A stretch of DNA of 64,000 bases, taken from contig NZ_AULI01000006.1 of NCBI RefSeq assembly GCF_000425205.1, forward strand, positions 124,001 through 188,000, read 5' to 3'. The position numbers and the translations under genes are program-made. The notes beneath the pieces are model-generated. The model made no database searches, had not been told where the DNA came from, and saw only the letters and a program-made list of their open reading frames with translations. This DNA is from Pontibacillus halophilus JSM 076056 = DSM 19796. GTDB taxonomy: Bacteria > Bacillota > Bacilli > Bacillales > BH030062. Of this stretch, positions 1 to 9,926 are shown in pieces; the stretch's first letter is position 1, and each line of letters begins with the position of its first letter.

Positions 1-1408
1 TTTCAAGGTCTTTTAAATAAGCTGTTAAATCTTCCGACATCTTCTTCGTCAATGTTGTGACAAGTACTCGTTCATTACGCTCCTTACGAGCATGAATCTC
101 TCCTACTAAGTCATCAACTTGACCCTGGATAGGACGTACCGTAATTTCTGGGTCTAGTAGACCAGTTGGTCGAATAATCTGTTCTACCATTTCTTCGGTG
201 TGCTCTTGCTCATAAGGTCCAGGAGTCGCAGACACGTATACGGATTGATTCACTTTCTTCTCATACTCACCAAATGTTAATGGGCGATTATCCAACGCAG
301 ACGGAAGACGGAAACCGTGGTCAACCAGTACATTTTTACGTGCTTGGTCTCCATTGAACATTCCTCGTATCTGAGGCAAAGTAACGTGCGACTCATCAAC
401 AATCATCAGAAAGTCTTCTGGGAAATAGTCAATAAGCGTATACGGTGTCGATCCCGCTTCACGTAAAGTTAGATGTCTCGAATAGTTCTCAATACCAGAG
501 CAAAAGCCCATTTCGCGCATCATCTCTAAGTCATATTGAGTTCGCTGCTCAAGACGTTGAGCTTCTAGAAGTTTGTTCTCTTCTCGGAACTTCTTCAGTT
601 GTTCATGTAGCTCTGCCTCAATATTCTTAATGGCTACTTTCATCTTTTCTTCGCGAGTTACGAAGTGGGATGCTGGGAAGATTGCTACGTGTTCACGGTC
701 GCCTAGTATTTCACCTGTGAGCGCATCGACCTCACGAATACGGTCAATTTCGTCACCGAAAAACTCCACACGAATACAATGCTCTTCCCTCGAGGCTGGG
801 ATTATTTCGACTGAATCCCCTCGCACTCGGAACGTTCCGCGCTGGAAGTCAATGTCGTTCCTCGCATATTGAATATCAACTAAGTCTCGTAGAAGTTGAT
901 CACGGTCTTTCTCCATCCCCGTTCGGACGGATAGGACTAAATTTCGATACTCTTCAGGAGAACCCAACCCGTAAATACACGAGACACTTGCGACAATAAT
1001 CACGTCATTCCGTTCAAATAGGGATGACGTTGCAGAGTGTCGCAATTTATCAATCTCGTCATTGATATTAGCGTCTTTCTCAATGAAGGTATCCGTTGAA
1101 GGAACATAGGCTTCTGGCTGATAATAGTCGTAATAACTTACAAAATATTCAACTGCATTGTTCGGGAAGAATTCTTTAAACTCGCTGTAAAGCTGACCGG
1201 CCAGCGTTTTGTTATGTGCGATGACCAATGTTGGCTTATTGACTTCTTTAATGACATTGGACATGGTAAATGTCTTTCCCGTACCTGTTGCACCTAGAAG
1301 CGTCTGATGCCGTTCTCCGTTAAGTATTCCTTGCTTAATCTTCTCAATCGCTCGAGGCTGGTCTCCTTGAGGATCATAATTTGAGTGAAGCTGAAACTGA
1401 TTGTTCAA
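1..1408 (-). CDS. uvrB: UvrABC excinuclease subunit B (3' end cut by window edge)
   Basis: UvrB is the damage-verifying helicase of nucleotide excision repair. It is loaded by UvrA and recruits UvrC for incision. The minus strand reads a near-textbook UvrB: the Walker A stretch GATGTGKT, the DNA-clamping beta-hairpin region with [10 protein letters not shown], and the DESH box. About 469 codons are present and the C-terminal helicase and UvrC-binding parts lie off the left edge. The likely start is a TTG at 1408, nine bases after a GGGAGG ribosome site. The ATG nearest the start of the protein is deep inside the conserved region, so an ATG-only search would truncate the gene. A LexA-type box lies upstream, in line with SOS control of uvrB in Bacillus. 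Identification is very secure. Confidence 0.97.
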   Translation of the reverse strand, partial: MNNQFQLHSNYDPQGDQPRAIEKIKQGILNGERHQTLLGATGTGKTFTMSNVIKEVNKPTLVIAHNKTLAGQLYSEFKEFFPNNAVEYFVSYYDYYQPEAYVPSTDTFIEKDANINDEIDKLRHSATSSLFERNDVIIVASVSCIYGLGSPEEYRNLVLSVRTGMEKDRDQLLRDLVDIQYARNDIDFQRGTFRVRGDSVEIIPASREEHCIRVEFFGDEIDRIREVDALTGEILGDREHVAIFPASHFVTREEKMKVAIKNIEAELHEQLKKFREENKLLEAQRLEQRTQYDLEMMREMGFCSGIENYSRHLTLREAGSTPYTLIDYFPEDFLMIVDESHVTLPQIRGMFNGDQARKNVLVDHGFRLPSALDNRPLTFGEYEKKVNQSVYVSATPGPYEQEHTEEMVEQIIRPTGLLDPEITVRPIQGQVDDLVGEIHARKERNERVLVTTLTKKMSEDLTAYLKDLE

Positions 1409-1483
1409 ACTGTGCAACCTCCCATCTATTCGACTGAACATACTCGTAGTTTACCACAAAGTTCATTCATTTTAACATTGACA

Positions 1484-1497
1484 CGAACAAACATTCG
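1484..1497 (-). promoter_or_regulatory. LexA (DinR) operator-like box upstream of uvrB
   Basis: The sequence CGAACAAACATTCG matches the Bacillus LexA consensus CGAAC-N4-GTTCG with one mismatch. It lies about 75 bases before the uvrB start, which fits the known SOS regulation of uvrB in Bacillus. A plausible -10 (TAAACT on the minus strand) lies between the box and the gene, but the -35 is weak. Confidence 0.6.
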
Positions 1498-1510
1498 ATT
1501 CATATGCTCA

Positions 1511-1547
1511 TAAAGAGAAAAAAGCTATAGCACGAGGCTATAGCTTT
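1511..1547 (-). terminator. Rho-independent terminator after prfC
   Basis: A perfect 10-bp stem (AAAGCTATAG with its complement) and a 7-base loop are followed on the minus strand by a T-rich run. It lies directly after the prfC stop codon and separates prfC from uvrB. Confidence 0.85.
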
Positions 1548-3122
1548 CTATTGACTGTATTCGTTACTCTCAAACAAATCAATTAATTCAATATCAGGGT
1601 GTTTGTCCTTAAACCAGCGCAAGGAGAAATCGTTCTTGAAGAGAGCTAAGTGATTTCCTTCTCGGTCTTTCACAAGCTTACTACGATCATCAAACAAGGA
1701 ATAGTCAACTTGTTCTTCCTTCAACCAGCGTGGTATTCGTTCCCCAATTGTTTCAAAGATCACTTCAACGTTATATTCATTTTTAAGACGGTATTCAAAT
1801 ACATCATATTGAAGCTCTCCAACAGCCCCAACGATATATTCATCCATTTTGGCTCCTCTGAACAATTGGATGGCACCTTCTTGTACGAGCTGCTCCATCC
1901 CTTTCTTAAACTGTTTGGATTTCATAACGTTTTTCACTGTAGCGCGCTTGAACAGTTCTGGCGGGAACTGAGGAAGTTCTTCGTACTCGAACGTATTCTT
2001 TCCTTCCACTAGGGTATCCCCAATGCGATAGACGTTCGGATCATATATTCCAATAATGTCACCTGCATATGCTTCTTCCACCGTTTCACGCGAGGAGGCG
2101 ACAAATTGTTGCGTCTGGGAAACCTTAAATGCTTTCCCTGTACGGTGCAAGGTTACGTTCATCCCTCGTTCAAACTTTCCTGAACACACGCGCACAAAGG
2201 CGACACGGTCACGGTGAGCTGGGTTCATGTTCGCTTGGATTTTGAAGATAAATCCAGAGAATTGTTCTTTCTCAGGGGCAACAAGGTCTCCTGATGCTTT
2301 TCTAGGGGCTGGAGAAGGTGCCATGTTTAAGAACGTATTAAAGAAGGATTCCACCCCAAAGGGTGCCAATGCACTACCGAAGAATACCGGAGTTTGTTCT
2401 CCATTCTGAATGGCTTCCATAGAATAAGGTTCTCCCGCTTCCTGTAGCAATTCAACTTCTTCCTTAGCGGATTGGAACGTTCCACTCTCTGTGAGTTCAG
2501 GATACTGGTCATACTCTGAGCCTGGAATGACGTTCTCTTCTTCGTTCCCAGTATACTGAATGAAGCGGTCTTCTAGACGGTCGAAGATCCCAAGGAATCG
2601 CTTACCCATCCCAGCTGGCCAATTCATTGCATAAGTCTCAATTCCAAGAACCTCTTCAATTTCATCCAATAACTCAAATGGGTCTTTCCCTTCACGGTCT
2701 AATTTGTTAATGAACGTGAAGATTGGAATCCCTCTCATCTTACAAACTTTAAAGAGCTTGATGGTCTGGGGTTCAATCCCCTTTGTTCCATCAATCACCA
2801 TAACTACGCTATCAACAGCTGTGAGGGTGCGGTAGGTATCCTCACTAAAGTCTTCGTGTCCCGGGGTATCCAAGATATTAACTGCGTAGCCTTCATAGTC
2901 AAAGTGCATGACGGAGGACGTTACAGAGATGCCTCGCTTCTTCTCAATATCCATCCAATCTGATGTAGCGAATTTCCCTGACTTCTTCCCTTTAACTGTT
3001 CCGGATTCTCGAATTAAGTTTCCGAATAACAGAAATTTCTCAGTTAGTGTTGTTTTCCCTGCGTCAGGGTGAGAGATAATGGCGAACGTGCGCCTCTTGT
3101 TTACTTCATCTTGAATCGTCAT
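1548..3122 (-). CDS. prfC: Peptide chain release factor 3 (RF3)
   Basis: RF3 is a translational GTPase that removes RF1/RF2 from the ribosome after termination and takes part in quality control. The 524-residue protein opens with the G1 motif HPDAGKTT, followed by the G3 region LDTPGHEDF and G4 NKLD, then the RF3 domains II and III. I place the start at the ATG at 3122, eight bases after AGGAG. The in-frame ATG at 3128 almost touches that site and would add only two residues. Length and motif order match RF3 rather than EF-G. In B. subtilis the uvrB-minJ interval does not carry this gene, so prfC and the signalling genes beside it are a local addition. The gene is monocistronic, with terminators on both sides. 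Confidence 0.96.
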   Translation of the reverse strand: MTIQDEVNKRRTFAIISHPDAGKTTLTEKFLLFGNLIRESGTVKGKKSGKFATSDWMDIEKKRGISVTSSVMHFDYEGYAVNILDTPGHEDFSEDTYRTLTAVDSVVMVIDGTKGIEPQTIKLFKVCKMRGIPIFTFINKLDREGKDPFELLDEIEEVLGIETYAMNWPAGMGKRFLGIFDRLEDRFIQYTGNEEENVIPGSEYDQYPELTESGTFQSAKEEVELLQEAGEPYSMEAIQNGEQTPVFFGSALAPFGVESFFNTFLNMAPSPAPRKASGDLVAPEKEQFSGFIFKIQANMNPAHRDRVAFVRVCSGKFERGMNVTLHRTGKAFKVSQTQQFVASSRETVEEAYAGDIIGIYDPNVYRIGDTLVEGKNTFEYEELPQFPPELFKRATVKNVMKSKQFKKGMEQLVQEGAIQLFRGAKMDEYIVGAVGELQYDVFEYRLKNEYNVEVIFETIGERIPRWLKEEQVDYSLFDDRSKLVKDREGNHLALFKNDFSLRWFKDKHPDIELIDLFESNEYSQ

Positions 3123-3186
3123 GATCATGTCTCCTGTCTTCTTGCAATCTACTTCCTATTCTACCTAATAACTAGACAAAGTTTCA

Positions 3187-3221
3187 AAATAAAAATGAAG
3201 AGCTGCAACAAGCAGCTCTTC
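3187..3221 (-). terminator. Terminator after the hybrid histidine kinase
   Basis: GAAGAGCTGC pairs with GCAGCTCTTC around a five-base loop, followed on the minus strand by ATTTTTATTTT. It ends the three-gene signalling operon. Confidence 0.88.
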
Positions 3222-3224
3222 TTA

Positions 3225-6200
3225 TTAAGAATCACTTCGCGTTTCTTGATCCAATACCATAATTTGGCCTTGCTTCTCTTCTTTAAGCAACGTATGCAAG
3301 AGAGCAGTGGCCAGCTTATTTGGTGGATAAGGCTTTGTTAAATATTGATGAACTCCAAGCTTTTCACCACGAAGCTGCTCATCGAGTGCAGTTGAGACAA
3401 CAATTGGCACGCGGCTTAAGTTTGGATGCTCTTTCACTTGTTCGATAAACTCCCATCCGTTCATTCCATCACCTAACATCACATCAACTACAAATGCATC
3501 TGGTTTGGAATCTTTAAGAGCATGCAAGGCGGATTCACCTGACGTGCAATGCAAGACATTCATCCCTGCATCTTGTAGTTCGTCTTTAAATAAGAGAGAA
3601 AGACTATAATCGTCTTCTACCACCATCACGAGCGGGAGCTGATGGTCAACTTCTCCTGTAGGTTGTCGTGTAACAGCACGATGCTGCAATGGGAGTTGAA
3701 TTGTAAATACACTACCTTCACCAATTTCTGAGCGAACTGAAATTTTCCCACCATGTGCTTCAACAATTTCTTTACAAATTGAGAGTCCAAGACCAGTGCC
3801 ACCAATCTTTCTTCGATCTGAGTTGTCGATACGATGGAATTTCTTAAATAGCTTCGGCAATTCACCATCAGGTATACCTAGCCCATCATCCGCAATATGA
3901 ATGTACAACGATTCCTCATTGTTCGTTAGAGAGACAATTACATCTCCTCCGTTTGGTGAGAATTTCACTGCGTTGCTAATCAAGTTGGTATAAAGCTGGA
4001 TCATTTTTGAACGGTCTGCGTGTACGATATGACTAGAGGAATGGTCATAAATCTCAAAACGATGATTGTTATGATTTACTCTAAACCCTTCTAGCACCTC
4101 GCTCGCAACTTCAGCTAGATTTACTTCCTGTTTCTCGTATGTTTGCTTACCAGCTTCCATGCGTTGGACGTCTAAGAAGTCATTGATTAGGTTCGTGAGT
4201 CGGTCCGCTTCTTTATGGATGGTTTCTAAATAACGCTTTTGACGCTCAGGTTTCAATTCTCGCTTCAACATCAACTCTGTAAATCCTAACACACTTGCTA
4301 ATGGTGTACGCAATTCATGACTTACGGTGCTTACGAGTTCAGATTTCATTTGGTCTACCTCGTACTCAGAGGTAATATCTCGGTGGACAAATAACGTCCC
4401 TACTTTCGTCTGATGCCTGAAAATGGTTTGAGCATACGCTTCAATCACACGGCGATGTGGAACATGAAGCTCAAATCTAAACGACGTAGGAGTCTCTATA
4501 ATTGTAAATGTAGAATCATAGAAATGCGTTCGCAATTGTTCAGGGTCGTCCGTTCGGCTTTCAAATTGTTGCAACCATTCCTCAAACTTCATGTTCGTAT
4601 TGTCAGTGGATATAGGGATTAGATCTTGAAGCTTATCATTCAGTTGGACAAGTTCTCCATTGCTATCCACGAATTGAATCGCTTCGTTTACATTATCAAT
4701 AACATCTTGGTTTAACTGGCGATTTGCTTCTGTCTCTTCATATAAGAAGATCTTCTCAAATGATAAAGAAACCCGGTTTAATACCCCAATAAGTTCATCA
4801 AGCTCTTCATCTCGGAAAGGCAACCCAATTCTAGTACAGACAAAGACAGCCACCAGTGTACCGTCCGAATCAAAAATCGGCGCGTAAGCATCGTAAACAA
4901 GAACTGTAGAAGATAAATAACCTTGTTCTTCGGGGCTTGCTTGTCTTGTCACAATATGCGGTTTCCCCGTTTCCTTTAGACGTACGGCAAGATTGGTATC
5001 CCGATGGGCCATAAACCGTTCCACATCGTTAGAATGAATTCCCATAGAAGCCACATCATCAGACTCTTCAAGGTAAAGTAACCCTTTCTCAAAGTCGAAA
5101 ATTTGAGATAGCTGTTGCAACACTTTATCCATCAAAGGCCCCTTCTCAAGGGTGATAGAGAGGGCATGATTCAATTCATTAAAGTGATGGAGCCGCTCTT
5201 GTTGTCGATTTGATTGTTCGAGGAGCCCCATTAAATCAGCTTCCGCCTCTTTAATCTTTGTAATGTCGAATTGAATGATGACATATTTCTCAATCTTATC
5301 CTCTTCATCTTTATAAGGAACAATTGTTGTATCTACCCAATAGTAGGTTCCATCCTTGGCTTGATTCCTCACTTCTCCCTTCCAAGTACCACCTTTACTA
5401 ATCGTTTGAGACATGGTCTTAAAGAAAGAGTCCTCGTGGTATTCAGAATTTAACATCCATCGGTCTTTCCCAATTAACTCATCCGTACTATATTTCGAAA
5501 CCTCACAGAACTTATCATTCACATAAATAGCTTTTCCTTTTAAGTCGATAATTGATAGAATCGTTGCTTCGTTTATCGCAGTATTCAAGTTACGAACATC
5601 GTTCAAGGAGTGTTCCAATCGCTCTTGTTGTTCCGTTAATTCATCTTGTTGAGCCATTAACTCTTCGTTATGAGCCTGTAGATCTGTCTCACGTTCTTGG
5701 ATAATCCTAGCCATGTGTGAGAAAGCACGACTTAACGTGCCAAGTTCATCTTCTCGTCTATACGCTTCTAGTTGAACCTCATCTCCAGCTGCTATCCGTT
5801 CCGATGCTAAGGATAACTCTTGCAATGGAACCCCGATTCGGCGAGACATATTTTTCGTCGCCAGACTTAGAACGGCTAATAGAAGAGCAATAAATAGAAT
5901 CATAGAAAACGAGGTGTAATCAAGACGGTTCATTAACGTGTTATGAGCCTCAGCAATTTGTTCACTCTTGTTCGCTTCAAGGTCCCCTAACTGCCCATAC
6001 AGCTCGTTAATCGTGTCTGTTGCACCAGAAGTTGAAATGTCTTGAATACCTTCATAATCTTCTTGATTGACGAGGTTCCTTACTTGAGGTACTAGTTCAT
6101 CCCAGTAATTCGCAGTGAATGCACGAATTTCATTCATAACAGCTTCTTCATTTGGAGATGTATCCATGGCATCAAATTCCCGTAATGCAAGGGACAGCTC

Positions 6201-6470
6201 CTTATAGGCCTCTTCCCCTTTTTGAAGCTCAGCTTCGTTTTGTAAGGCTATGTATCCCCGGATTCTAAGAATCATATCCCCAAACGAATCTTCCACTTCA
6301 CTTATAACAGACATCTCATTCGTCAGTGTATCCCTTTTCTCTAAATAAGCAGACTTCATCCCTTTTTCTACAACGTACAGACTGCATACTCCAATGACTG
6401 CTACAATTAATACAGTCATCATCATAAATAAGTACTGTCTACGTATACTCTTTCTGAAATAATTAGGCAT
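3225..6470 (-). CDS. Membrane hybrid sensor histidine kinase (sensor-HAMP-PAS-GAF-PAS-HisKA-HATPase-REC)
   Basis: This 1081-residue kinase has a transmembrane helix near residues 14-34, an extracytoplasmic helical region (35-180, resembling CHASE3/4HB sensors), a second helix at about 186-206, a HAMP linker and a coiled coil to 290. A PAS domain (about 295-410), a GAF-like domain (430-585) and a second PAS-like region (590-700) follow. The HisKA box SHELRTP puts the phospho-acceptor at His718. The N-box has Asn833 and the G2 box is GGTGLGLS. The C-terminal receiver has Asp996 and Lys1046. The gene overlaps the preceding CheY-like gene by 8 bases and is last in its operon. The internal receiver and the two upstream proteins suggest a multistep phosphorelay. 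The signal is unknown. I recognise the architecture but no named orthologue. Confidence 0.93.
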   Translation of the reverse strand: MPNYFRKSIRRQYLFMMMTVLIVAVIGVCSLYVVEKGMKSAYLEKRDTLTNEMSVISEVEDSFGDMILRIRGYIALQNEAELQKGEEAYKELSLALREFDAMDTSPNEEAVMNEIRAFTANYWDELVPQVRNLVNQEDYEGIQDISTSGATDTINELYGQLGDLEANKSEQIAEAHNTLMNRLDYTSFSMILFIALLLAVLSLATKNMSRRIGVPLQELSLASERIAAGDEVQLEAYRREDELGTLSRAFSHMARIIQERETDLQAHNEELMAQQDELTEQQERLEHSLNDVRNLNTAINEATILSIIDLKGKAIYVNDKFCEVSKYSTDELIGKDRWMLNSEYHEDSFFKTMSQTISKGGTWKGEVRNQAKDGTYYWVDTTIVPYKDEEDKIEKYVIIQFDITKIKEAEADLMGLLEQSNRQQERLHHFNELNHALSITLEKGPLMDKVLQQLSQIFDFEKGLLYLEESDDVASMGIHSNDVERFMAHRDTNLAVRLKETGKPHIVTRQASPEEQGYLSSTVLVYDAYAPIFDSDGTLVAVFVCTRIGLPFRDEELDELIGVLNRVSLSFEKIFLYEETEANRQLNQDVIDNVNEAIQFVDSNGELVQLNDKLQDLIPISTDNTNMKFEEWLQQFESRTDDPEQLRTHFYDSTFTIIETPTSFRFELHVPHRRVIEAYAQTIFRHQTKVGTLFVHRDITSEYEVDQMKSELVSTVSHELRTPLASVLGFTELMLKRELKPERQKRYLETIHKEADRLTNLINDFLDVQRMEAGKQTYEKQEVNLAEVASEVLEGFRVNHNNHRFEIYDHSSSHIVHADRSKMIQLYTNLISNAVKFSPNGGDVIVSLTNNEESLYIHIADDGLGIPDGELPKLFKKFHRIDNSDRRKIGGTGLGLSICKEIVEAHGGKISVRSEIGEGSVFTIQLPLQHRAVTRQPTGEVDHQLPLVMVVEDDYSLSLLFKDELQDAGMNVLHCTSGESALHALKDSKPDAFVVDVMLGDGMNGWEFIEQVKEHPNLSRVPIVVSTALDEQLRGEKLGVHQYLTKPYPPNKLATALLHTLLKEEKQGQIMVLDQETRSDS

Positions 6471-6828
6471 TCAGAATTTCCTCCACTAGGTCTAGCAATT
6501 GAAGAGGACTGAACGGTTTAGCCATATAATAGTTAATCCCAGCTTCCTGTGAAGTCTCAATATCACTTTGCTGGTTCTTAGCGCTAAGCATCAGAATTTG
6601 AATGTCTTGATGACTATCCATATTCCGAATCTGCTTAGCCACTTCAATGCCTGTATACTCAGGCATCATATAATCTAAAATAATTAAATCATAATCTCCT
6701 GAACCCGCCTTCTCAAGCGCTTCCCTTCCATCTTCCGCTTCATCTATTTCATAACCTTCGTCTTCCAATGTATCAACAATCAACATACGCAAGACTTCTT
6801 CATCATCCGCTAATAGTATTCGTTTCAT
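6463..6828 (-). CDS. Single-domain CheY-like response regulator
   Basis: A stand-alone receiver of 121 residues. It shows the acidic pair Asp8/Asp9, the phospho-acceptor Asp52 in LIILDYMMP, and the conserved Lys in the AKPF motif near residue 104. There is no output domain, so it probably shuttles phosphate or acts by protein contact, as CheY or Spo0F do. It lies 10 bases after the HPt-GGDEF gene and overlaps the kinase gene by 8 bases, so the three are surely co-expressed. Its position between an HPt-bearing protein and a hybrid kinase makes a Spo0F-like relay role plausible, but that is inference. Confidence 0.93.
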   Translation of the reverse strand: MKRILLADDEEVLRMLIVDTLEDEGYEIDEAEDGREALEKAGSGDYDLIILDYMMPEYTGIEVAKQIRNMDSHQDIQILMLSAKNQQSDIETSQEAGINYYMAKPFSPLQLLDLVEEILNA

Positions 6829-6838
6829 CTCAATCCCC

Positions 6839-8461
6839 CTACGTAAGCATTAACATACGATCAGCTAGTCGCTTCACACGTATCTCTAACTCATGAATAT
6901 TAAACGGTTTAGTTAAATAATCATCTGCACCTAACTCTAGTGCCCTTACAATATCTTTATCTTCTTTCCTGCCGGTCAACATAATAATAACAAAGTCTTT
7001 TACGTCACACTCATTCCTCATTCTCTCTAGAACATCAAGACCATCCATATCTGGCATGACTCCATCTAGCAACAACACAAATTTCCCACCTTGCTTATGC
7101 CAGTTTGAGTCAAAGAACGATGCGCCTCCGAGGAACGATTTCACTTCCGTTTTATACCCATCAAATTGTACATTCTGCAAATGGTCTCGAAGAACATCGT
7201 GAATAACAGGGTCATCATCAATAATGCCTATGCGAAGCGTCTGGTCAATCGTATGGTCGATAACAAGAGGAAGGTCTTCCTCTGTTCGAATTTGGTTGCG
7301 CCCATTCGATTTGGCTTCATATAGAAGTTGGTCTGCTCTCTTAATCATAGATTCTACTGACTCGTGATTACGATATGACACTACCCCACTAGAAAAGGTA
7401 CAAGAGAAGTCTTCAGTAGCACCGTGGAAAACTTCCTGTTGGAAAACATTCAATAATCTCGAGATGCCCCATTTCCCTTCTTCAACCTTCGTCTGTGGCA
7501 TCAATACCATGAATTCTTCTCCGCCATACCGAATGAAGAAGTCACCTTTACGTTTGTATGTAAGAACAAGGGAGCTGAATGTAGACAACACGTTATCCCC
7601 TACATCATGCCCATACGTATCGTTTACGGATTTAAACTTGTCAATATCGAGTATAGCTAGTGAGAAATCAATGTTGTTCCGCTCATACTCTGCCACTTGA
7701 CGCTCTAATTCGTCATGTAGAAATTTACGATTGTACGCGCCTGTAAGTTCATCTAAGAGGATTTGTCTAGTTAACAACTTACGGTGTTCTAGCCTTGCCT
7801 TCAGCAACACCTTTAACTCATCCACTTCTATTGGTTTCGGGAAGAAATCAAATCCTCCTGCCCTATAAACATTCATCCTCATGTACTTCGAATCGTCTGC
7901 ACTAATGACCATAATGGGTATAAGCAACTGCTTCGCTTTCTCGACAATTTGTTCAAGCACTTCAAAACCACTCTCAGACTCCAAATACATATCTAACAAC
8001 ACATAATCAGGCTTCTGACTATAGAAGATTTCGACCGCCTTTTCCACATTCGTAGCCAAGAGAACCGCATATTGTTCATTCTCCAATTCTTCCTTTAATA
8101 ACGCAAGCATCTGTACCTCATCCTCGATTACAAGAATAAGAGGTTGATCTGGAAGCTGATTTCGGAGAGGAGTTTGTATTTCAGGGGTTAATACATCTTC
8201 ATACGTACGAATATACTCTGAAACAGGTTCAATAAGAGCTTGCCATTCCCTTACTTCCCATATTTGCTTTGTCAGTACCACCAAATGATTCAACAACGTT
8301 TCAGCAACGTTTGTCAGCTCAGGTAACCCTATAGAGGCTGCTGTCCCTTTGATGGAATGAAGAAATTGATATATTTCCTCTTTCATGACAGTTGGACGCC
8401 CTTCCCAGTCTCCTAGCGTATTTTTGAGACGTTGTACAAACTTCATCTGATACTTCTTCAA
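6839..8461 (-). CDS. HPt-REC-GGDEF-REC diguanylate cyclase of a phosphorelay
   Basis: The 540-residue cytoplasmic protein joins four signalling modules. A histidine phosphotransfer domain (1-95) carries His35 in the pattern HSIKGTAASIG. A first receiver (108-225) has Asp157. A GGDEF domain (235-395) has an intact GGEEF at 313-317. A second receiver (410-535) has Asp466 and Lys518. The motif RKGD at 304-307 lies exactly five residues before GGEEF, which is the inhibitory c-di-GMP site (RxxD), so the cyclase is probably active and product-inhibited. Translation likely starts at TTG 8461 after GGAGGG. It is first in the operon with the CheY-like regulator and the hybrid kinase. The HPt could pass phosphate between the kinase receiver and its own receivers. 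No EAL, HD-GYP or PilZ gene is in the window. Confidence 0.93.
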   Translation of the reverse strand: MKKYQMKFVQRLKNTLGDWEGRPTVMKEEIYQFLHSIKGTAASIGLPELTNVAETLLNHLVVLTKQIWEVREWQALIEPVSEYIRTYEDVLTPEIQTPLRNQLPDQPLILVIEDEVQMLALLKEELENEQYAVLLATNVEKAVEIFYSQKPDYVLLDMYLESESGFEVLEQIVEKAKQLLIPIMVISADDSKYMRMNVYRAGGFDFFPKPIEVDELKVLLKARLEHRKLLTRQILLDELTGAYNRKFLHDELERQVAEYERNNIDFSLAILDIDKFKSVNDTYGHDVGDNVLSTFSSLVLTYKRKGDFFIRYGGEEFMVLMPQTKVEEGKWGISRLLNVFQQEVFHGATEDFSCTFSSGVVSYRNHESVESMIKRADQLLYEAKSNGRNQIRTEEDLPLVIDHTIDQTLRIGIIDDDPVIHDVLRDHLQNVQFDGYKTEVKSFLGGASFFDSNWHKQGGKFVLLLDGVMPDMDGLDVLERMRNECDVKDFVIIMLTGRKEDKDIVRALELGADDYLTKPFNIHELEIRVKRLADRMLMLT

Positions 8462-8599
8462 TAACTATCCCTCCAACAAGATCTGAGAACCAAACTAGAA
8501 CTTTCTAATGTTCGATTTATTTACATTTTACTACAATATTCTCCAACCAAAAGAGCTATTTTGAAGAAGAGTTAGATGAACTTTACACGTTACAACATA

Positions 8600-8636
8600 A
8601 AATAAAGACCTAAGCACATCTGATTGTGCTTAGGCC
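8600..8636 (-). terminator. Terminator after minJ
   Basis: A 12-bp stem around GCCTAAGCACA with a six-base loop, followed on the minus strand by TTTATTTT. Confidence 0.88.
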
Positions 8637-8644
8637 TCTCTTAT

Positions 8645-9832
8645 TTAGCGTACATCATCACGACGTTTCTTCTCTTTAACAAATAATAAACCGAGCTCAT
8701 GATGGTCGCCCTCATACATAGCTTGCTGAGTAAATCGAATTTCTCCGTTCGAATCACGTACATCGACTTTGGTAAACGCTCGATTTGCCTGCAATGCATG
8801 ATAGAAGCTCTCTTCATCATAAACAGACAATCCATTCACCTTCTCAATACGTTCCCCAATTAGGATACCCATTTTGTGGGCTGGAGAGCCCGGAATGATT
8901 CCAAGCACAGGCAATCCTTCAGACCGAGGTGTAAAGAATGGTGAGATTCCACGATCTTTCTTATAGAGTACATAAGCAATGGCGACCCTTAACAGGAAAA
9001 CAACCAGAAGGCTTATCATCATATACATAGGGGAAAGCCATAGACCCACAACCCCTAGCACTGTTGTGATCACACTTAAGCCAATTACTTGTTTACCTAA
9101 TCGCTTCGCCCCTTCTTCAGGCGCGAACCCTCGGAACACTTGCTCAAATCCAATGTACATCGGGAGCGCGATAAGCCCATATTCATTTCCGCCTAAGTTA
9201 AATAACGGCCACCACGGTGCAAACGATGTCAACGCCCCACCTGGCACGATGAAGAATAACGGCAACACGCTAAATTTCTTAATGCGATGCTGACCAATCA
9301 GTTTGCCTCGGCTACTCTTCACGTATTGAGGATAACTCTGGTCATAGGGTTGACGAACCATAAGCATTCCTTCATAGAGAAGGAGTAGTCCAAGTAGAAT
9401 GACAACAGGGGCTAGTTCATAACCTTCCCAATTGGTAGTCCACGATGTCGGCATAAACGTAACCTCTACATAAGAAGCCCCCCAAAGGAGGAGACCTGCA
9501 AGGAAGATTGTGTAGGCCGGGGACAACAAGTGAAAACGAGTCCATAATGAACTAACCAACATTGCAATACTGATCGCTACCATCATTTCTAGCGAGACGA
9601 CAAATCCTGTTCCAACTATTAAAACAGAAAGAATCGCACCCGTTACCATACTAATGAACCAAGTATGGCTCCATTCCGCAAATGGGTCGAAAATTCTTGT
9701 ACCAAAGTCTTTTCGCTCTAATTTAATCCGTCGAATCGACGTTAACAGTACAATCACAATCGACCAATATGTAATAGGGTTTAAAAAGAACTTTCCAACC
9801 CCTTTCAAAATCTCGATGAACCAATCAAACAT
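8645..9832 (-). CDS. minJ: MinJ-like polytopic membrane protein with C-terminal PDZ domain
   Basis: MinJ is the bridge that recruits MinD to DivIVA at division septa in Bacillus. This 395-residue protein has several strongly hydrophobic segments over residues 1-290. A PDZ domain follows at about 300-385, recognisable by LGIIPGSPAHKMGI and GERIEKVNG. Size and layout match B. subtilis MinJ (about 397 residues, membrane part plus PDZ), and the neighbouring genes ctpB, ftsX and ftsE are the same as in B. subtilis. The start ATG follows GGAGGG at good spacing. A terminator-like hairpin separates it from ctpB upstream. The function is inferred from family and synteny. Sequence divergence in the membrane part is normal for MinJ. 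Confidence 0.85.
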   Translation of the reverse strand: MFDWFIEILKGVGKFFLNPITYWSIVIVLLTSIRRIKLERKDFGTRIFDPFAEWSHTWFISMVTGAILSVLIVGTGFVVSLEMMVAISIAMLVSSLWTRFHLLSPAYTIFLAGLLLWGASYVEVTFMPTSWTTNWEGYELAPVVILLGLLLLYEGMLMVRQPYDQSYPQYVKSSRGKLIGQHRIKKFSVLPLFFIVPGGALTSFAPWWPLFNLGGNEYGLIALPMYIGFEQVFRGFAPEEGAKRLGKQVIGLSVITTVLGVVGLWLSPMYMMISLLVVFLLRVAIAYVLYKKDRGISPFFTPRSEGLPVLGIIPGSPAHKMGILIGERIEKVNGLSVYDEESFYHALQANRAFTKVDVRDSNGEIRFTQQAMYEGDHHELGLLFVKEKKRRDDVR

Positions 9833-9865
9833 GATGTTGTTCCCTCCACTAAGTCAGTCAACGAA

Positions 9866-9895
9866 TAGAAAAATCCGCAGCACCAGGCTACGGAT
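9866..9895 (-). terminator. Terminator between ctpB and minJ
   Basis: ATCCGTAGC pairs with GCTGCGGAT (one G-U) around a five-base loop, followed on the minus strand by TTTTCT. Confidence 0.75.
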
Positions 9896-9926
9896 ATAAT
9901 TCTATATCATTTCGTAAAATCCTGCT

